Shown here in pieces: positions 8,589 through 16,973 of a stretch of 64,000 bases of DNA (positions are counted from its first letter, which is position 1; each line of letters begins with the position of its first letter). The position numbers were made by a program, and so were the translations under genes. This DNA is from Candidatus Rhodoblastus alkanivorans. GTDB taxonomy: Bacteria > Pseudomonadota > Alphaproteobacteria > Rhizobiales > Beijerinckiaceae. Below the pieces are notes generated by a model that saw nothing but the letters and a program-made list of their open reading frames with translations, searched no databases and had not been told where the DNA came from. The stretch lies in the NCBI RefSeq assembly GCF_022760755.1, contig NZ_JAIVFP010000001.1, positions 947,501 to 1,011,500 of the forward strand. Reading direction: 5' to 3'.

Positions 8589-8975
8589 ATGAACATTCGA
8601 GCCAAAAGCTTCGTCGCCGCGCTCGCCGTGGCGGCGGCTTTCAATGTGTCGGCCTTCAATGCGCCGGCCTGGGCGCATGCCTTTCTCGACCATGCCGTTC
8701 CCGCGGTCGGCTCCAGCGTCCAGGGCGCGCCGCGTGAACTGACGCTGAACTTTACGGAAAATATCGCGCCCGCCTTTTCGGGCGTGACTTTGGCTTCCGC
8801 GGCGGGCGGGGCCATAGCCAAGGGCAAGGCGAGGGTCGATCCGTCGAGTCCCGCGACCCTTCATGTGTCGATCGGACGCAAACTCGCGCCCGGAACCTAT
8901 GTCGTGCGCTGGCATGTGGTTTCGGTCGACACCCACCATACCTCCGGGTCCTACAAATTCACGGTCGCGCCGTGA
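8589..8975 (+). CDS. copC: CopC-domain periplasmic copper-binding protein
   Basis: A 128-residue protein: signal peptide ending at PAWA, then a mature N-terminus beginning HAFLDHAVPAVGSSV. This N-terminal His is the first ligand of the Cu(II) site in CopC proteins. The cupredoxin-like beta fold follows (ELTLNFTENIAPAFSGVTL) and ends with VVRWHVVSVDTHHTSGSYKF, which carries the remaining conserved histidines. The start at 8589 is chosen for the GGAGG just upstream and because it opens directly into the signal peptide, although the frame stays open further upstream. It binds copper in the periplasm and hands it to or from CopD, whose start lies two bases after the copC stop codon. Confidence 0.9.
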   Translation: MNIRAKSFVAALAVAAAFNVSAFNAPAWAHAFLDHAVPAVGSSVQGAPRELTLNFTENIAPAFSGVTLASAAGGAIAKGKARVDPSSPATLHVSIGRKLAPGTYVVRWHVVSVDTHHTSGSYKFTVAP

Positions 8976-8976
8976 C

Positions 8977-9882
8977 ATGGACGCCGCCGAAGGCCTGCTG
9001 ATCCCCTCCGTTCTGTTCGTGACGCGCTGGCTCCATTTCTCGTCGGTTTTCGTCCTGTTCGGATCGGCTTTCTTCTGGCTTTACGCGGGCGCCGGCGCAA
9101 CCGGCGCCCGGCGCGCCGGCGACTTTGTCCTGCGTCTCACGGCGCCGGTCGCGGTCCTGTCGGGCCTCGGCTGGCTCGCCGGGATCATCGCCAATATGGC
9201 CGGCGGCTTCGATCAGGCCGTCGATCCGGCAATTCTGAGCCTGTTCTTCACTCAGACCCAATTCGGCCCGATCGTCGAAATCCGCCTCGCTTTGTTCGCC
9301 GCCGCGCTCGGCCTTGCCGCCTTGCCGGTCGGCGCCGCGCCGCGCCGCCTCGGGCTGATACTGGTCGCCGCGGGGCTCCTGATCGATCAGGCCTGGCTCG
9401 GCCACGCCGCCCAGGGCGCGGGGCTTTGGGGCGTCTTCATGATCGCGGTCTACAGCCTCCACATGCTTTCCGGCGCGGCGTGGATCGGGGGAATCGCCTC
9501 TTTGTTCCTGGTCCTGCGCGCGGCGCGCGGAGGAAAAGCCAGCGAGGCCTGCGCCGCTTTGTCGTCATTTTCGGTCACGGCGACATTCGCCGTGGTCGCG
9601 GTCGTCGCGACCGGGCTTCTCAACGCCGGCTTCCATCATGCGCTCGATCCGGCGTCCTGGCCGCAGACCTTCTATGGCCGGATCGTCGCGGGCAAATCGC
9701 TGCTGGTGAGCGCGATGCTCGTCCTTGCCGTCTATAACCGCTTCGTCGCCGCGCCAAAGCTCTGCGCCGGCGAAAGCGCCGCCCTGGCGCGGCTGCTCTG
9801 GTCGGTCGCCGTCGAAGGCGCGCTGGGGCTTGGCGTGATCGCCGCCGCCGCTCTTCTCGGTATGACGCCGCCCCCGGCGTGA
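8977..9882 (+). CDS. copD: CopD-family copper transport membrane protein
   Basis: A 301-residue polytopic membrane protein. The ATG at 8977 follows the copC stop by one base and gives MDAAEGLLIPSVLFVTRWLH, with an early histidine in the first helix (TRWLHFSSVFVLFGSAFFW). Further conserved parts are LLIDQAWLGHAAQG, YSLHMLSGAAWIGGIASLFLV and FYGRIVAGKSLLVSAML, the pattern of the CopD domain with its buried histidines. About eight helices are visible. It probably moves copper across the inner membrane together with CopC. An upstream in-frame start at 8863 exists but would overlap copC heavily and is rejected. Confidence 0.9.
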   Translation: MDAAEGLLIPSVLFVTRWLHFSSVFVLFGSAFFWLYAGAGATGARRAGDFVLRLTAPVAVLSGLGWLAGIIANMAGGFDQAVDPAILSLFFTQTQFGPIVEIRLALFAAALGLAALPVGAAPRRLGLILVAAGLLIDQAWLGHAAQGAGLWGVFMIAVYSLHMLSGAAWIGGIASLFLVLRAARGGKASEACAALSSFSVTATFAVVAVVATGLLNAGFHHALDPASWPQTFYGRIVAGKSLLVSAMLVLAVYNRFVAAPKLCAGESAALARLLWSVAVEGALGLGVIAAAALLGMTPPPA

Positions 9883-9899
9883 CGAAGCGCGCGGCTGGT

Positions 9900-11657
9900 T
9901 CAACTATAGGGCTTGAGGCCCTCGGCGACCGAATCGCCGATATGTTCGCGGGTGATGATCCCGACGACATTTTTGGCGCGCGGGCGAAGATTGTCGCCGA
10001 TCACCACCGCGGCGCCGGCGCGCCATGCGCGAGACGACGTCGAACATGACGTCGTTTTCGCGGGCGATGATGAAATTCCTTTGCGCGATGTCGCCCACGC
10101 ACGCCGGCATAGGACTGTTCGAGGCCCCGGCGCAAAGCCATGTTGACCCGGATCACGCCGACCAGCCGCTCGCCATGCGTCACCACGACATGCCTCATGC
10201 CGCCGGCATAGGCGGGATCGCGCAGGAAGGCGGAGAAATCGGCGTCAACCGGCAGCAGGATGGGATCGTTCCGCATCACGTGGCTGGCCGGGCGCACCAT
10301 GAACATGTTGGCGTGCAGCGCCTTGGGCACGAAATGCCGGCGGCTGACCAGCTTCATGGTGTATATGTCCTCGCGGCTGAGCAGGCGGCGCACGCCAATC
10401 GCCAAGGCCGTCGCCATGATCGTCGGCATGACGATGTCGTAATCGCGGGTCATTTCGAACAGCATGGTGACGGCGGTCATGGCCGCGCCCGTGGCCCCGC
10501 CGACCATGGCCGCCATGCCGACAATGGCGCAATTGGCGATGTCGGGGCCGGTTCCCGGCGCCAAATGATGGATGGAGGCTCCGACCGCCGCCCCGAGCGT
10601 CGCGCCCATGAAAAGGGACGGCGAAAAGATGCCGCCCGATCCGCCGGAGCCCAGGCTCGTCGTCGTCGCATAGAGTTTTGCGGCCATGAGCCCCAGCAGA
10701 AGCGCCGGCGCGCCGAGCCTGCCCATGAGAATGGCCTCGATGGCCGCATAGCCCACGCCTTCGATGTAATAGCGCCCGTTGAGGAGAAACAGTGAATAGA
10801 ACAGGACGCCGACCGTCAGCATGCCGATGGCGTGGCGCAGATAGCCGTTCCCGATGCGCTCATAGAGGCTGTCGAGCAAGGCGAGGCCACGGACGAAGGC
10901 GGCGGCGACGAGGCCTGCAAGCAAGCCGATGGCGCCGTTGATCAGGAGTTGCGTCAAAGTGGCGGCGTGATCGACCAGCAGATTGGCCGGCACGTTGAAG
11001 GCTGGCCGGATGCCGAGAAAAAGCCGGCTGACGAAAGTGGCTACGCCGGTCGCCAGCGCCACCGGCAGAAAGGTGCGGGCGCTCACTTCCGGCATCATCA
11101 GTTCGATGGCGAACATGACGCCGCCGATCGGGGTGTTGAAAGTGGCGGCGATTCCGGCGCCGGCTCCGGCGGCGACCAAAGTGATTCGCTGCCAGGGCGC
11201 CATGCGCACGATCTGGCCGAGGGTGGAGCCGAGCGAGGCGCCGATCTGAATGATCGGACCCTCGCGCCCGACCGCCGCGCCGGTGCCGATCGATATGGCC
11301 GAGGCCAGGGATTTGATCGTGGCGACGATCGGCCTGATGCGCCCTTCATTGTAATAGATGGCGTCCATCACTTCCGGCACGCCATGGCCGCGGGCCTCGC
11401 GCGCGAAGGTCTGCACCAGGAAAGTGACGATCTGGCTGCCGATCACTGGCGCGAGAATCACCCACGCGCCGAAAGGGCTTGGCGGCGTGAACACATTGGC
11501 GTCGTAAGAGAAATCGAAGCGGCCGTGGAAGGAGATATTGTGGAAGAGGCCGATGAGGTCGCGAAAGATCACCGCGCCGAGGCCGCCCCCCAAGACCGAC
11601 GACGACCGCGAGCAGCGAGAGCCGGAAAAGACCGATCCGCGCCGGAAGCCTGAACAT
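9900..11657 (-). pseudogene. ClC chloride channel with C-terminal CBS domains, interrupted by three frameshifts
   Basis: Reading from ATG 11657 (upstream AGGAAGAG ribosome site) gives MFRLPARIGLFRLSLLAVVVG. The frame must then shift at the six-G run near 11591 to continue GGLGAVIFRDLIGLF and the whole ClC core (AAVGREGPIIQIGAS, GSGGSGGIFSPSLFMGA). Near 10112 it must shift again to read GDIAQRNFIIARENDVMFDVV, and near 10025 once more to read GAAVVIGDNLRPRAKN and VVGIITREHIGDSVAEGL before the stop at 9902. All three shifts are in the same direction, each equal to one extra base or two missing bases. They fall in a G run and in GC-repeat contexts, so assembly error is as likely as true decay. 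If intact it would be a ClC protein of about 585 residues with a cytosolic CBS pair. Confidence 0.85.
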
Positions 11658-11782
11658 GGTTCTCTTCCTTATCCACCCACCGGCCGATGAGTTTACCTTC
11701 GGCCGAACGAGATGGACATACGTTGAATTTGTCGAGGGCGGCGGTTAGCTTGGCGCGGCCGCGCCCCACTCCGGAGAATCAG

Positions 11783-13570
11783 ATGACCGCCTATCAAGCC
11801 CCGATCCGAGACATGATTTTCGCGATGAAGGCGATCGGCGGCTTGGACAGGATCGCGGCGCTGCCAGGGAACGAAGAGGTTTCGGAAGATCTGGTCGAAG
11901 CGATCTTCGAGGAAGCGCGCAAATTCGCCGGCGATATCCTCGCCCCCCTCAACCGCGCGGGCGACAAGCAGGGCTGCGTCTGCAAGGACGGCGTCGTGAC
12001 AACGCCGGACGGAATAAAACAGGCCTTTTCCGCATTTTGCGACAATGGCTGGCACGCCATGCCGGCGCCGCTGAAGTTCGGCGGCCAGGGCCTGCCGCAT
12101 CTGGTTTCGACGCCGGTGCTGGAAATGTGGACGGCGGCCAATCTGGCTTTTTCCTTGTGCCAGATGCTGACCCTTGGCGCGATCGCCGCCATCGACCATC
12201 ACGGCTCGCAGGCGCAGAAGGACCTTTACCTGCCGAAAATGGTCGCCGGGACCTGGACCGGCACGATGAACCTGACCGAGCCGCAGGCGGGCTCGGATCT
12301 CGCCGCCGTCCGCGCCAAGGCCGTTCCCGACGGCGACGCTTTTCGCATCACGGGAACGAAAATCTTCATCACCTGGGGCGAGAACGACGTCGCCGACAAT
12401 ATCATCCATCTGGTGCTCGCCCGCCTGCCCGACGCGCCCGCCGGGGTGAAGGGCATTTCCCTGTTCATCGTCCCGAAATTCCTTGTCAACGCCGATGGTT
12501 CGCTCGGCGCGCGCAACGATCTCATCTGCGCCTCGATCGAGCATAAGCTCGGCATCCACGGCAGCCCGACGGCGGTCATGTCCTTCGGCGACAAGGAGGG
12601 CGCGGTCGGCTTTCTCGTCGGCGAGGCCAATCGCGGCCTCGAATATATGTTCACCATGATGAACCACGCCCGCCTCAATGTGGGCCTGGAAGGCGTGGCC
12701 ATCGCCGAGCGCGCCTTCCAGCAGGCGCGCGATTACGCGCTCCAGCGCATCCAGGGCCGGCCGATCGGCGCGGAGAGCGGCGCGCCGATCGCTTATCATC
12801 CCGACGTCAAGCGCATGCTGCTCGACATGAAGGCGAAGGTCGAGGCGATGCGGGCTTTGGCCTATTTCGCCGCCGGAGGGATGGACCTCGCCCAGGCCTC
12901 GCCAGACGAGACGGAAGCGGCGGCGGCGCAGGCTATGGTCGATCTTCTGATTCCGGTGGTGAAGGGCTGGTGCACGGAAAGCGCGGTCGAGATCGCCTCG
13001 ACCGGCGTCCAGGTTCATGGCGGCATGGGCTATATCGAAGAGACCGGCGCCGCCCAGCATTTCCGCGACGCCCGCATCACCCCGATCTATGAGGGCACGA
13101 CCGCGATCCAGGCCAATGATCTCGTCGGCCGCAAGATTGCGCGCGACAAGGGCGCGGCGGCGGAGCGTCTGATCGAGGCGCTCCGCGCGACGGCCGCCGA
13201 ACTCGAAAGCGCGCCGCAGCCGGAAATCGTCGCTCTGGGACAGGCGCTGACCGGGCCCGCCGCGCGGCTGCAATATGCGGTCGAATGGGTGGCGGCGACC
13301 AATGCGGCCGCGCCGGCGCAGACGGCGGCGGCCGGCGTGCCGCTCGTTCATCAGTTCGGGATCACCGTCGGCTTCTGGCTGCTGGCGCGTCAGGCGGCGC
13401 GGGCGGCGGAACTGCTCGGCGAAGGCGGCGGCGACGCCGCCTTCCTGCGCGGCAAAATCGCTCTGGCGCAACATTTCGCCGGCCATGTCCTCCCCCATGC
13501 CGAAGGTTTCTTTCAGGCCGCAACCCGCGGCGCCGCGAGCGTCGCCGCCTTCGACGCCGCGGCGATTTAG
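11783..13570 (+). CDS. Long-type acyl-CoA dehydrogenase (DmdC/FadE-like)
   Basis: A 595-residue flavoenzyme, longer than classic 380-400 residue acyl-CoA dehydrogenases. It begins MTAYQAPIRDMIFAMKAIGG, has the flavin/substrate segments MNLTEPQAGSDLAAVRAKAV and KIFITWGENDVADN, and then VQVHGGMGYIEETGAAQHFRDAR with PIYEGTTAIQANDLVGRK. The latter two, plus the extra C-terminal helical domain (about 470-595), mark the subfamily that includes 3-methylmercaptopropionyl-CoA dehydrogenase and related enzymes of fatty-acid or branched-chain oxidation. The start at 11783 is preferred over 11687 because family N-termini begin this way and GGAG lies just upstream. Substrate cannot be read from sequence. 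Confidence 0.92.
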   Translation: MTAYQAPIRDMIFAMKAIGGLDRIAALPGNEEVSEDLVEAIFEEARKFAGDILAPLNRAGDKQGCVCKDGVVTTPDGIKQAFSAFCDNGWHAMPAPLKFGGQGLPHLVSTPVLEMWTAANLAFSLCQMLTLGAIAAIDHHGSQAQKDLYLPKMVAGTWTGTMNLTEPQAGSDLAAVRAKAVPDGDAFRITGTKIFITWGENDVADNIIHLVLARLPDAPAGVKGISLFIVPKFLVNADGSLGARNDLICASIEHKLGIHGSPTAVMSFGDKEGAVGFLVGEANRGLEYMFTMMNHARLNVGLEGVAIAERAFQQARDYALQRIQGRPIGAESGAPIAYHPDVKRMLLDMKAKVEAMRALAYFAAGGMDLAQASPDETEAAAAQAMVDLLIPVVKGWCTESAVEIASTGVQVHGGMGYIEETGAAQHFRDARITPIYEGTTAIQANDLVGRKIARDKGAAAERLIEALRATAAELESAPQPEIVALGQALTGPAARLQYAVEWVAATNAAAPAQTAAAGVPLVHQFGITVGFWLLARQAARAAELLGEGGGDAAFLRGKIALAQHFAGHVLPHAEGFFQAATRGAASVAAFDAAAI

Positions 13571-13884
13571 AGTATTCCCAAAAAATTGCAGACTTTTGGG
13601 ACAAGAATATGCGTCAAAACAATTAACTATAGCATTCTTCCGATTCCGACCGAATGGAAACTGTTCTAAGAGCCGATCCAGGACGTTATCGAAGTTGACG
13701 AGTTCTTTGTAATTCCCTTGCGGGAGCTTGATCCTCAAGGGATCGCCCGCTCTGCAAAGACGAACGCCGCAGATCGTCGTTTTGCTTCGGCCGTCACCCG
13801 GCAAAAGGGTTAAACATTCGAGCGCGCTCCGGCATCATTGAAACAGCGCTGGATCGTCGATGCGAACCGAATTATCGTCGCGCC
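13571..13884. other. Intergenic region with a possible dispersed repeat
   Basis: A 314-base gap between the dehydrogenase and the adaptor-protein operon. The first 100 bases are AT-richer than the neighbours and contain a perfect inverted repeat (see the hairpin entry) followed by ACAAGAATATGCG and an imperfect palindrome around 13638-13660 (TTCCGATTCCGAC/GAATGGAA). The general look (TTTTGGGACAAGAATATGCGT) resembles short extragenic repeats common in alphaproteobacterial genomes, but only one copy is in this window, so this is a recollection rather than proof. The rest shows no convincing gene. The promoter of the downstream operon should lie in its last part. Confidence 0.4.
13576..13601 (+). 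terminator. Hairpin just downstream of the acyl-CoA dehydrogenase gene
   Basis: TCCCAAAA (13576-13583) and TTTTGGGA (13594-13601) form a perfect 8-base-pair stem with a 10-base loop, beginning 5 bases after the stop codon. There is no T tract after it, so it is either a weak or factor-assisted terminator or part of the extragenic repeat noted for this gap. Confidence 0.4.
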
Positions 13885-14718
13885 ATGCGACAAATGAATC
13901 CAAGCATTCTTGCGTTCTGTTTCTTTCTGTCCGCTTTCCTCCCCCAGGCTGCCGGCGCGGAGGTCCTGGCGGATTCCACCGCCTGTCTGGTCAAACCGAA
14001 ACAGGTCGTCCAGCTCGGCAGCAGCGTTTTCGGCGTCTTGGCCGAACTCAGGGTCGATCGCGCCGACGTCGTCACCAAGGGCCAGATCATCGGCAAGCTC
14101 GACACCAGCGTCGAGGAGGCCCAGCTCGCGCTGGACAAATTCCGGGCGGAGAGCACATCCGCGCTGCGCGCGGCGCAAGCGGACCTGGCCTGGAACCAGC
14201 GCGAACTGGCGCGCCGGCAGAAGCTTGCCAACAACATGTGGTCCAGGCTCAACGACGTCGACGAGGCCCGGACCAAGGTCGCCCAGGACGAGATCGCGAT
14301 CGAAAAGGCCGGCGACGACCGCAAGATTGCGCAACTGGAGGCGGCGCGGTCGCAGGCGCAATACAACCTCAAGCTCATCCGCAGCCCACTGAACGGGATC
14401 GTCACCGAAATCAAGCTGCAGCCGGGCGAGTTCATCTATGAGACGACGCCCATCGTCACTTTGGCCCAGGTCGATCCCCTGACCGTCGATCTCGTCCTTT
14501 CGAGCAGGCGCTATGGTTCGGTCAAGGTCGGCGACGACGTCGAGCTGCGCCTGGCGGCGCCGGTCGACCGGACCGTTCAATCCAGGATCGACGTCATAGA
14601 TCCGATCATCGACGCCGCCAGCGACACTTTCCGCGTGCGGCTCACGCTCGCCAACCCCGGCAACAAGATTCCCGCGGGAATCCGTTGCATCGCCAATCTT
14701 CCGGATAAGCCCCAATGA
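13885..14718 (+). CDS. Periplasmic HlyD/RND-type adaptor protein
   Basis: A 277-residue exported protein. The signal peptide (ILAFCFFLSAFLPQAAGA) is followed by a half lipoyl domain (VVQLGSSVFGVLAELRVDRADVVTKGQIIGKL), an alpha-helical hairpin with coiled-coil character (about 75-155: EEAQLALDKFRAE to QLEAARSQAQ), the second lipoyl half (IRSPLNGIVTEIKLQPGEF) and a beta-barrel domain (VDLVLSSRRYGSVKVGDDVEL). This is the layout of membrane-fusion proteins that bridge an inner-membrane exporter to an outer-membrane channel. No transporter or TolC-like gene is beside it; instead it opens an operon of modification enzymes, and its stop overlaps the next start by four bases (ATGA). It may deliver or accept the product of that cassette, which is inference. 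Confidence 0.85.
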   Translation: MRQMNPSILAFCFFLSAFLPQAAGAEVLADSTACLVKPKQVVQLGSSVFGVLAELRVDRADVVTKGQIIGKLDTSVEEAQLALDKFRAESTSALRAAQADLAWNQRELARRQKLANNMWSRLNDVDEARTKVAQDEIAIEKAGDDRKIAQLEAARSQAQYNLKLIRSPLNGIVTEIKLQPGEFIYETTPIVTLAQVDPLTVDLVLSSRRYGSVKVGDDVELRLAAPVDRTVQSRIDVIDPIIDAASDTFRVRLTLANPGNKIPAGIRCIANLPDKPQ

Positions 14719-14981
14719 CCGAAGCCGACGAACGCGCGCGACCCGTCCGCTGGGATCGCTCCCGCCAGCGGGAAATTTCCAGTTCTCTGGCGACGGCGCG
14801 CGCACGCGAAGATCATGTGGCGATCGATTTCGGCGACCTGGTCTGCGCCGCGGACGGGATCGAGTTGAGCCCGCGGCTGCAGCGCCGGATCGTCATGGGG
14901 CCGGTGGCGGCCAAGCGCCTTTGCGACATGCTGGCGCGGCTCACGACCGAAGGCGGGGTGACCGCGGACACCAAGAGCTGA
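14715..14981 (+). CDS. Small DUF3467-like protein
   Basis: An 88-residue protein with no signal peptide. Its centre and end, HVAIDFGDLVCAADGIEL followed by RRIVMGPVAAKRLCDMLARL, match the DUF3467 pattern: a beta hairpin, then R-hydrophobic-x-x-P-x-x-A-K-R-L leading into an amphipathic helix. The start codon overlaps the adaptor stop (ATGA), so the two are translationally coupled. A related segment is fused to the N-terminus of the protein at 16974. Function is unknown. In this context it could be a small partner or recognition protein for the methyltransferase and radical SAM enzyme, or the substrate itself. Confidence 0.65.
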   Translation: MTEADERARPVRWDRSRQREISSSLATARAREDHVAIDFGDLVCAADGIELSPRLQRRIVMGPVAAKRLCDMLARLTTEGGVTADTKS

Positions 14982-14985
14982 GGCC

Positions 14986-16059
14986 ATGACCGATTTTTCC
15001 GTCATAGAATCGGTCGATTGGCGCCCCGAGGCGCCGCATCTCGTCGTCGACGAATTCCTCAAGACTCTGGTCGACGCGCGCGCGCTCAAGACGGCGTTCG
15101 AGTTGGGATTGATCGACCGCCTGGTCCGGGCGCGCTATGGCGGATCGAGCGAAGCGCTCGGCCGAGCGGTAGGCGCCGATCGCGCCGGCATGCGACTTCT
15201 CATCGACCTTCTGGTCGCTGGCGGCGTGATCCAGGAGCATTCGGGCGACGTGCGACTGACCGCCAAATTCAGGAAGGCCCTGCAGTATCGCGATCTGCTC
15301 GAAGCCAAACTGGATTTCGCCGGATTCGTCCTGACCGATTTCGCCGATCTTTTCACCACCATGGTGCGCCAGCCGACGAATTTCATGTCGCAGGCGCGTC
15401 TTTTTCAGCTGTTCGATTATCGAAAATGTTTCGAATATTCGAGCGACAATTATCGGCGCGTTCGCATCTGGATGCGCCTCACCTCGACCCTGACGCGCTA
15501 CGAGGCGCCCGCGGCGCTCGCCGCCCATGATTTTTCCACCTATCGCCGCATGCTCGACGTCGGCGGCAACAGCGGCGAATTCGCCTTGCGGGTCTGCCGG
15601 GGCGCGCCCCGGCTGCGCGCAACCGTGTTCGACCTGCCGCTCGTCTGCGAGATCGGCCTGGAGCATATTCTGGGCGAGCCCGAGCAGGACCGCATCGGCT
15701 TCGTCAAAGGCGATCTGCGCCATCAGGACCTGCCGAGCGGCTACGATCTGATCACCTTCAAATCGATGCTGCACGACTGGCCGGCGCGAGACGCCGCCGC
15801 CTTCCTGGCCAAGGCGATCGCTGCGCTCGAGCCGGGCGGGACGATCCTGATTTTCGAGCGCGGCCCCTTGCGGTTTCGCGACGTGACCGCGCCTTTCTCA
15901 CTGATTCCAAGCCTGCTGTTCTTCAATTCCTATCGTCCGGCCTCCGATTATGTCGCGCAGTTCGAAGCTTTCGGGCTCGAAAATATTCAGGCGCGCGACG
16001 TTTTCCTCGACTCTCCCTTCTATGTCGTCACAGGCCGCAAAGCGGCCGGGAGCGGCTGA
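14986..16059 (+). CDS. SAM-dependent O-methyltransferase with winged-helix dimerisation domain
   Basis: A 357-residue protein of the class of hydroxyneurosporene/small-molecule O-methyltransferases. The N-terminal 110 residues form a winged-helix dimerisation part (LKTAFELGLIDRLVRARYGG, GMRLLIDLLVAGGVIQEHSG). The catalytic Rossmann domain has the SAM loop MLDVGGNSGEFALRVCRG, the acidic loop TVFDLPLVCEIG and the motif ITFKSMLHDWPARDAAAFL, where the HDW histidine is the usual general base. LEPGGTILIFERG follows. It starts four bases after the preceding stop and ends two bases before the radical SAM start, so it is tightly cotranscribed. Such enzymes methylate hydroxyls of pigments, polyketides or peptides, and the acceptor here is unknown. 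Confidence 0.88.
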   Translation: MTDFSVIESVDWRPEAPHLVVDEFLKTLVDARALKTAFELGLIDRLVRARYGGSSEALGRAVGADRAGMRLLIDLLVAGGVIQEHSGDVRLTAKFRKALQYRDLLEAKLDFAGFVLTDFADLFTTMVRQPTNFMSQARLFQLFDYRKCFEYSSDNYRRVRIWMRLTSTLTRYEAPAALAAHDFSTYRRMLDVGGNSGEFALRVCRGAPRLRATVFDLPLVCEIGLEHILGEPEQDRIGFVKGDLRHQDLPSGYDLITFKSMLHDWPARDAAAFLAKAIAALEPGGTILIFERGPLRFRDVTAPFSLIPSLLFFNSYRPASDYVAQFEAFGLENIQARDVFLDSPFYVVTGRKAAGSG

Positions 16060-16061
16060 CC

Positions 16062-16973
16062 ATGGGCGCGCCGCTCTTTCGATCGAGCGATTACGTCGAG
16101 TTCGCGGTCCATTTCCGCTGCAATTTCCATTGCGTCCATTGCATGATTGAAGGAACCATGGACTGGCTGCGCCCCCAGTCCGACGAAGCGCTCGACGCGC
16201 TTTTCGCAGCCAATGCGCGCGAGCGGAAATGGAAGGGGCTGACCCTGACGGGGGCCGAAATCACTTTGCGCCCGGATCTGCCCGCGCTGGCGCGCCGCGC
16301 CCGGGACAGCGGCTTCGACCATGTGCGCATCCAGACCCATGGCGCGCGCCTCGCCGATCCGGATTATTGCCGCGCCCTGGTCGAAGCGGGCGTCGACGAA
16401 TATTTCGTCAGCGTCGCCGCCGCCGACGCCGCGACCCATGATGCGATCACGGGCGTCGCGGGATCGTTCGCCCAGACGATGCGCGGGCTGGAAAATCTCG
16501 ACGCCTTTCCCGGCGTGGTCAGCCTGACCAACACCGTGATCACGAGGCGCAGCTATCGCGCTCTGCCCGAGGTGGTCTCGGCGCTTGCGCCTCTGCGGCG
16601 CCTGGTCCAGATGGAGTTCTGGGCCTATTGGCCGATGCGGGAGACGGACGAGCAGAATCTGATCGTCGATCATGCCGAGACGCTGCCCTATCTCCGTGAA
16701 GCGATTCTGCGCGCCCGCGCGCTGGGGCGGCGCGCCGAGGTGAAGAATTTTCCGCAATGCCTGCTGGGCGACCTCGGCGACGCGCTCGACAACGGCCAGC
16801 CGAAGCTCGTCATCGATCCCGAATTCTGGGTCCAGTTCATGCGCAACGGCTTCCACCAATGCGCGCATCGGGATGAGTGCGGGGCGCGGCGATGCCTCGG
16901 CCTGAACACGGCTTATGTGAACAGATTCGGCTGGCAGGCGGACCTGCTTGCGCCTTTGCCGAGGGAGGATTGA
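16062..16973 (+). CDS. Radical SAM protein with extra C-terminal cysteines
   Basis: A 303-residue radical SAM enzyme. The cluster motif is RCNFHCVHC (CxxxCxxC) near residue 25, followed by LTLTGAEITLRPDLPAL (a GGE-like SAM motif, here GAE) and an ordinary TIM-barrel sequence. The C-terminus carries more cysteines: FPQCLLGDL, then FHQCAHRDECGARRCLGLNTAY, recalling the twitch/SPASM-type auxiliary iron-sulfur sites of peptide-modifying radical SAM enzymes, though shorter than a full SPASM domain. The gene is two bases after the methyltransferase stop and abuts the next start (stop-start TGAATG). Peptide or protein modification is the most likely role by analogy, and the substrate is not identified. 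Confidence 0.85.
   Translation: MGAPLFRSSDYVEFAVHFRCNFHCVHCMIEGTMDWLRPQSDEALDALFAANARERKWKGLTLTGAEITLRPDLPALARRARDSGFDHVRIQTHGARLADPDYCRALVEAGVDEYFVSVAAADAATHDAITGVAGSFAQTMRGLENLDAFPGVVSLTNTVITRRSYRALPEVVSALAPLRRLVQMEFWAYWPMRETDEQNLIVDHAETLPYLREAILRARALGRRAEVKNFPQCLLGDLGDALDNGQPKLVIDPEFWVQFMRNGFHQCAHRDECGARRCLGLNTAYVNRFGWQADLLAPLPRED

Noticed and set aside
9904-10110. Separate 68-codon minus-strand gene
   Set aside because: Its sequence (DIAQRNFIIARENDVMFDVV) is a piece of the CBS domain of the frameshifted ClC gene.
11693-13804. 703-codon minus-strand frame opposite the acyl-CoA dehydrogenase
   Set aside because: Shadow of a clearly conserved plus-strand gene; no recognisable motif in its translation.
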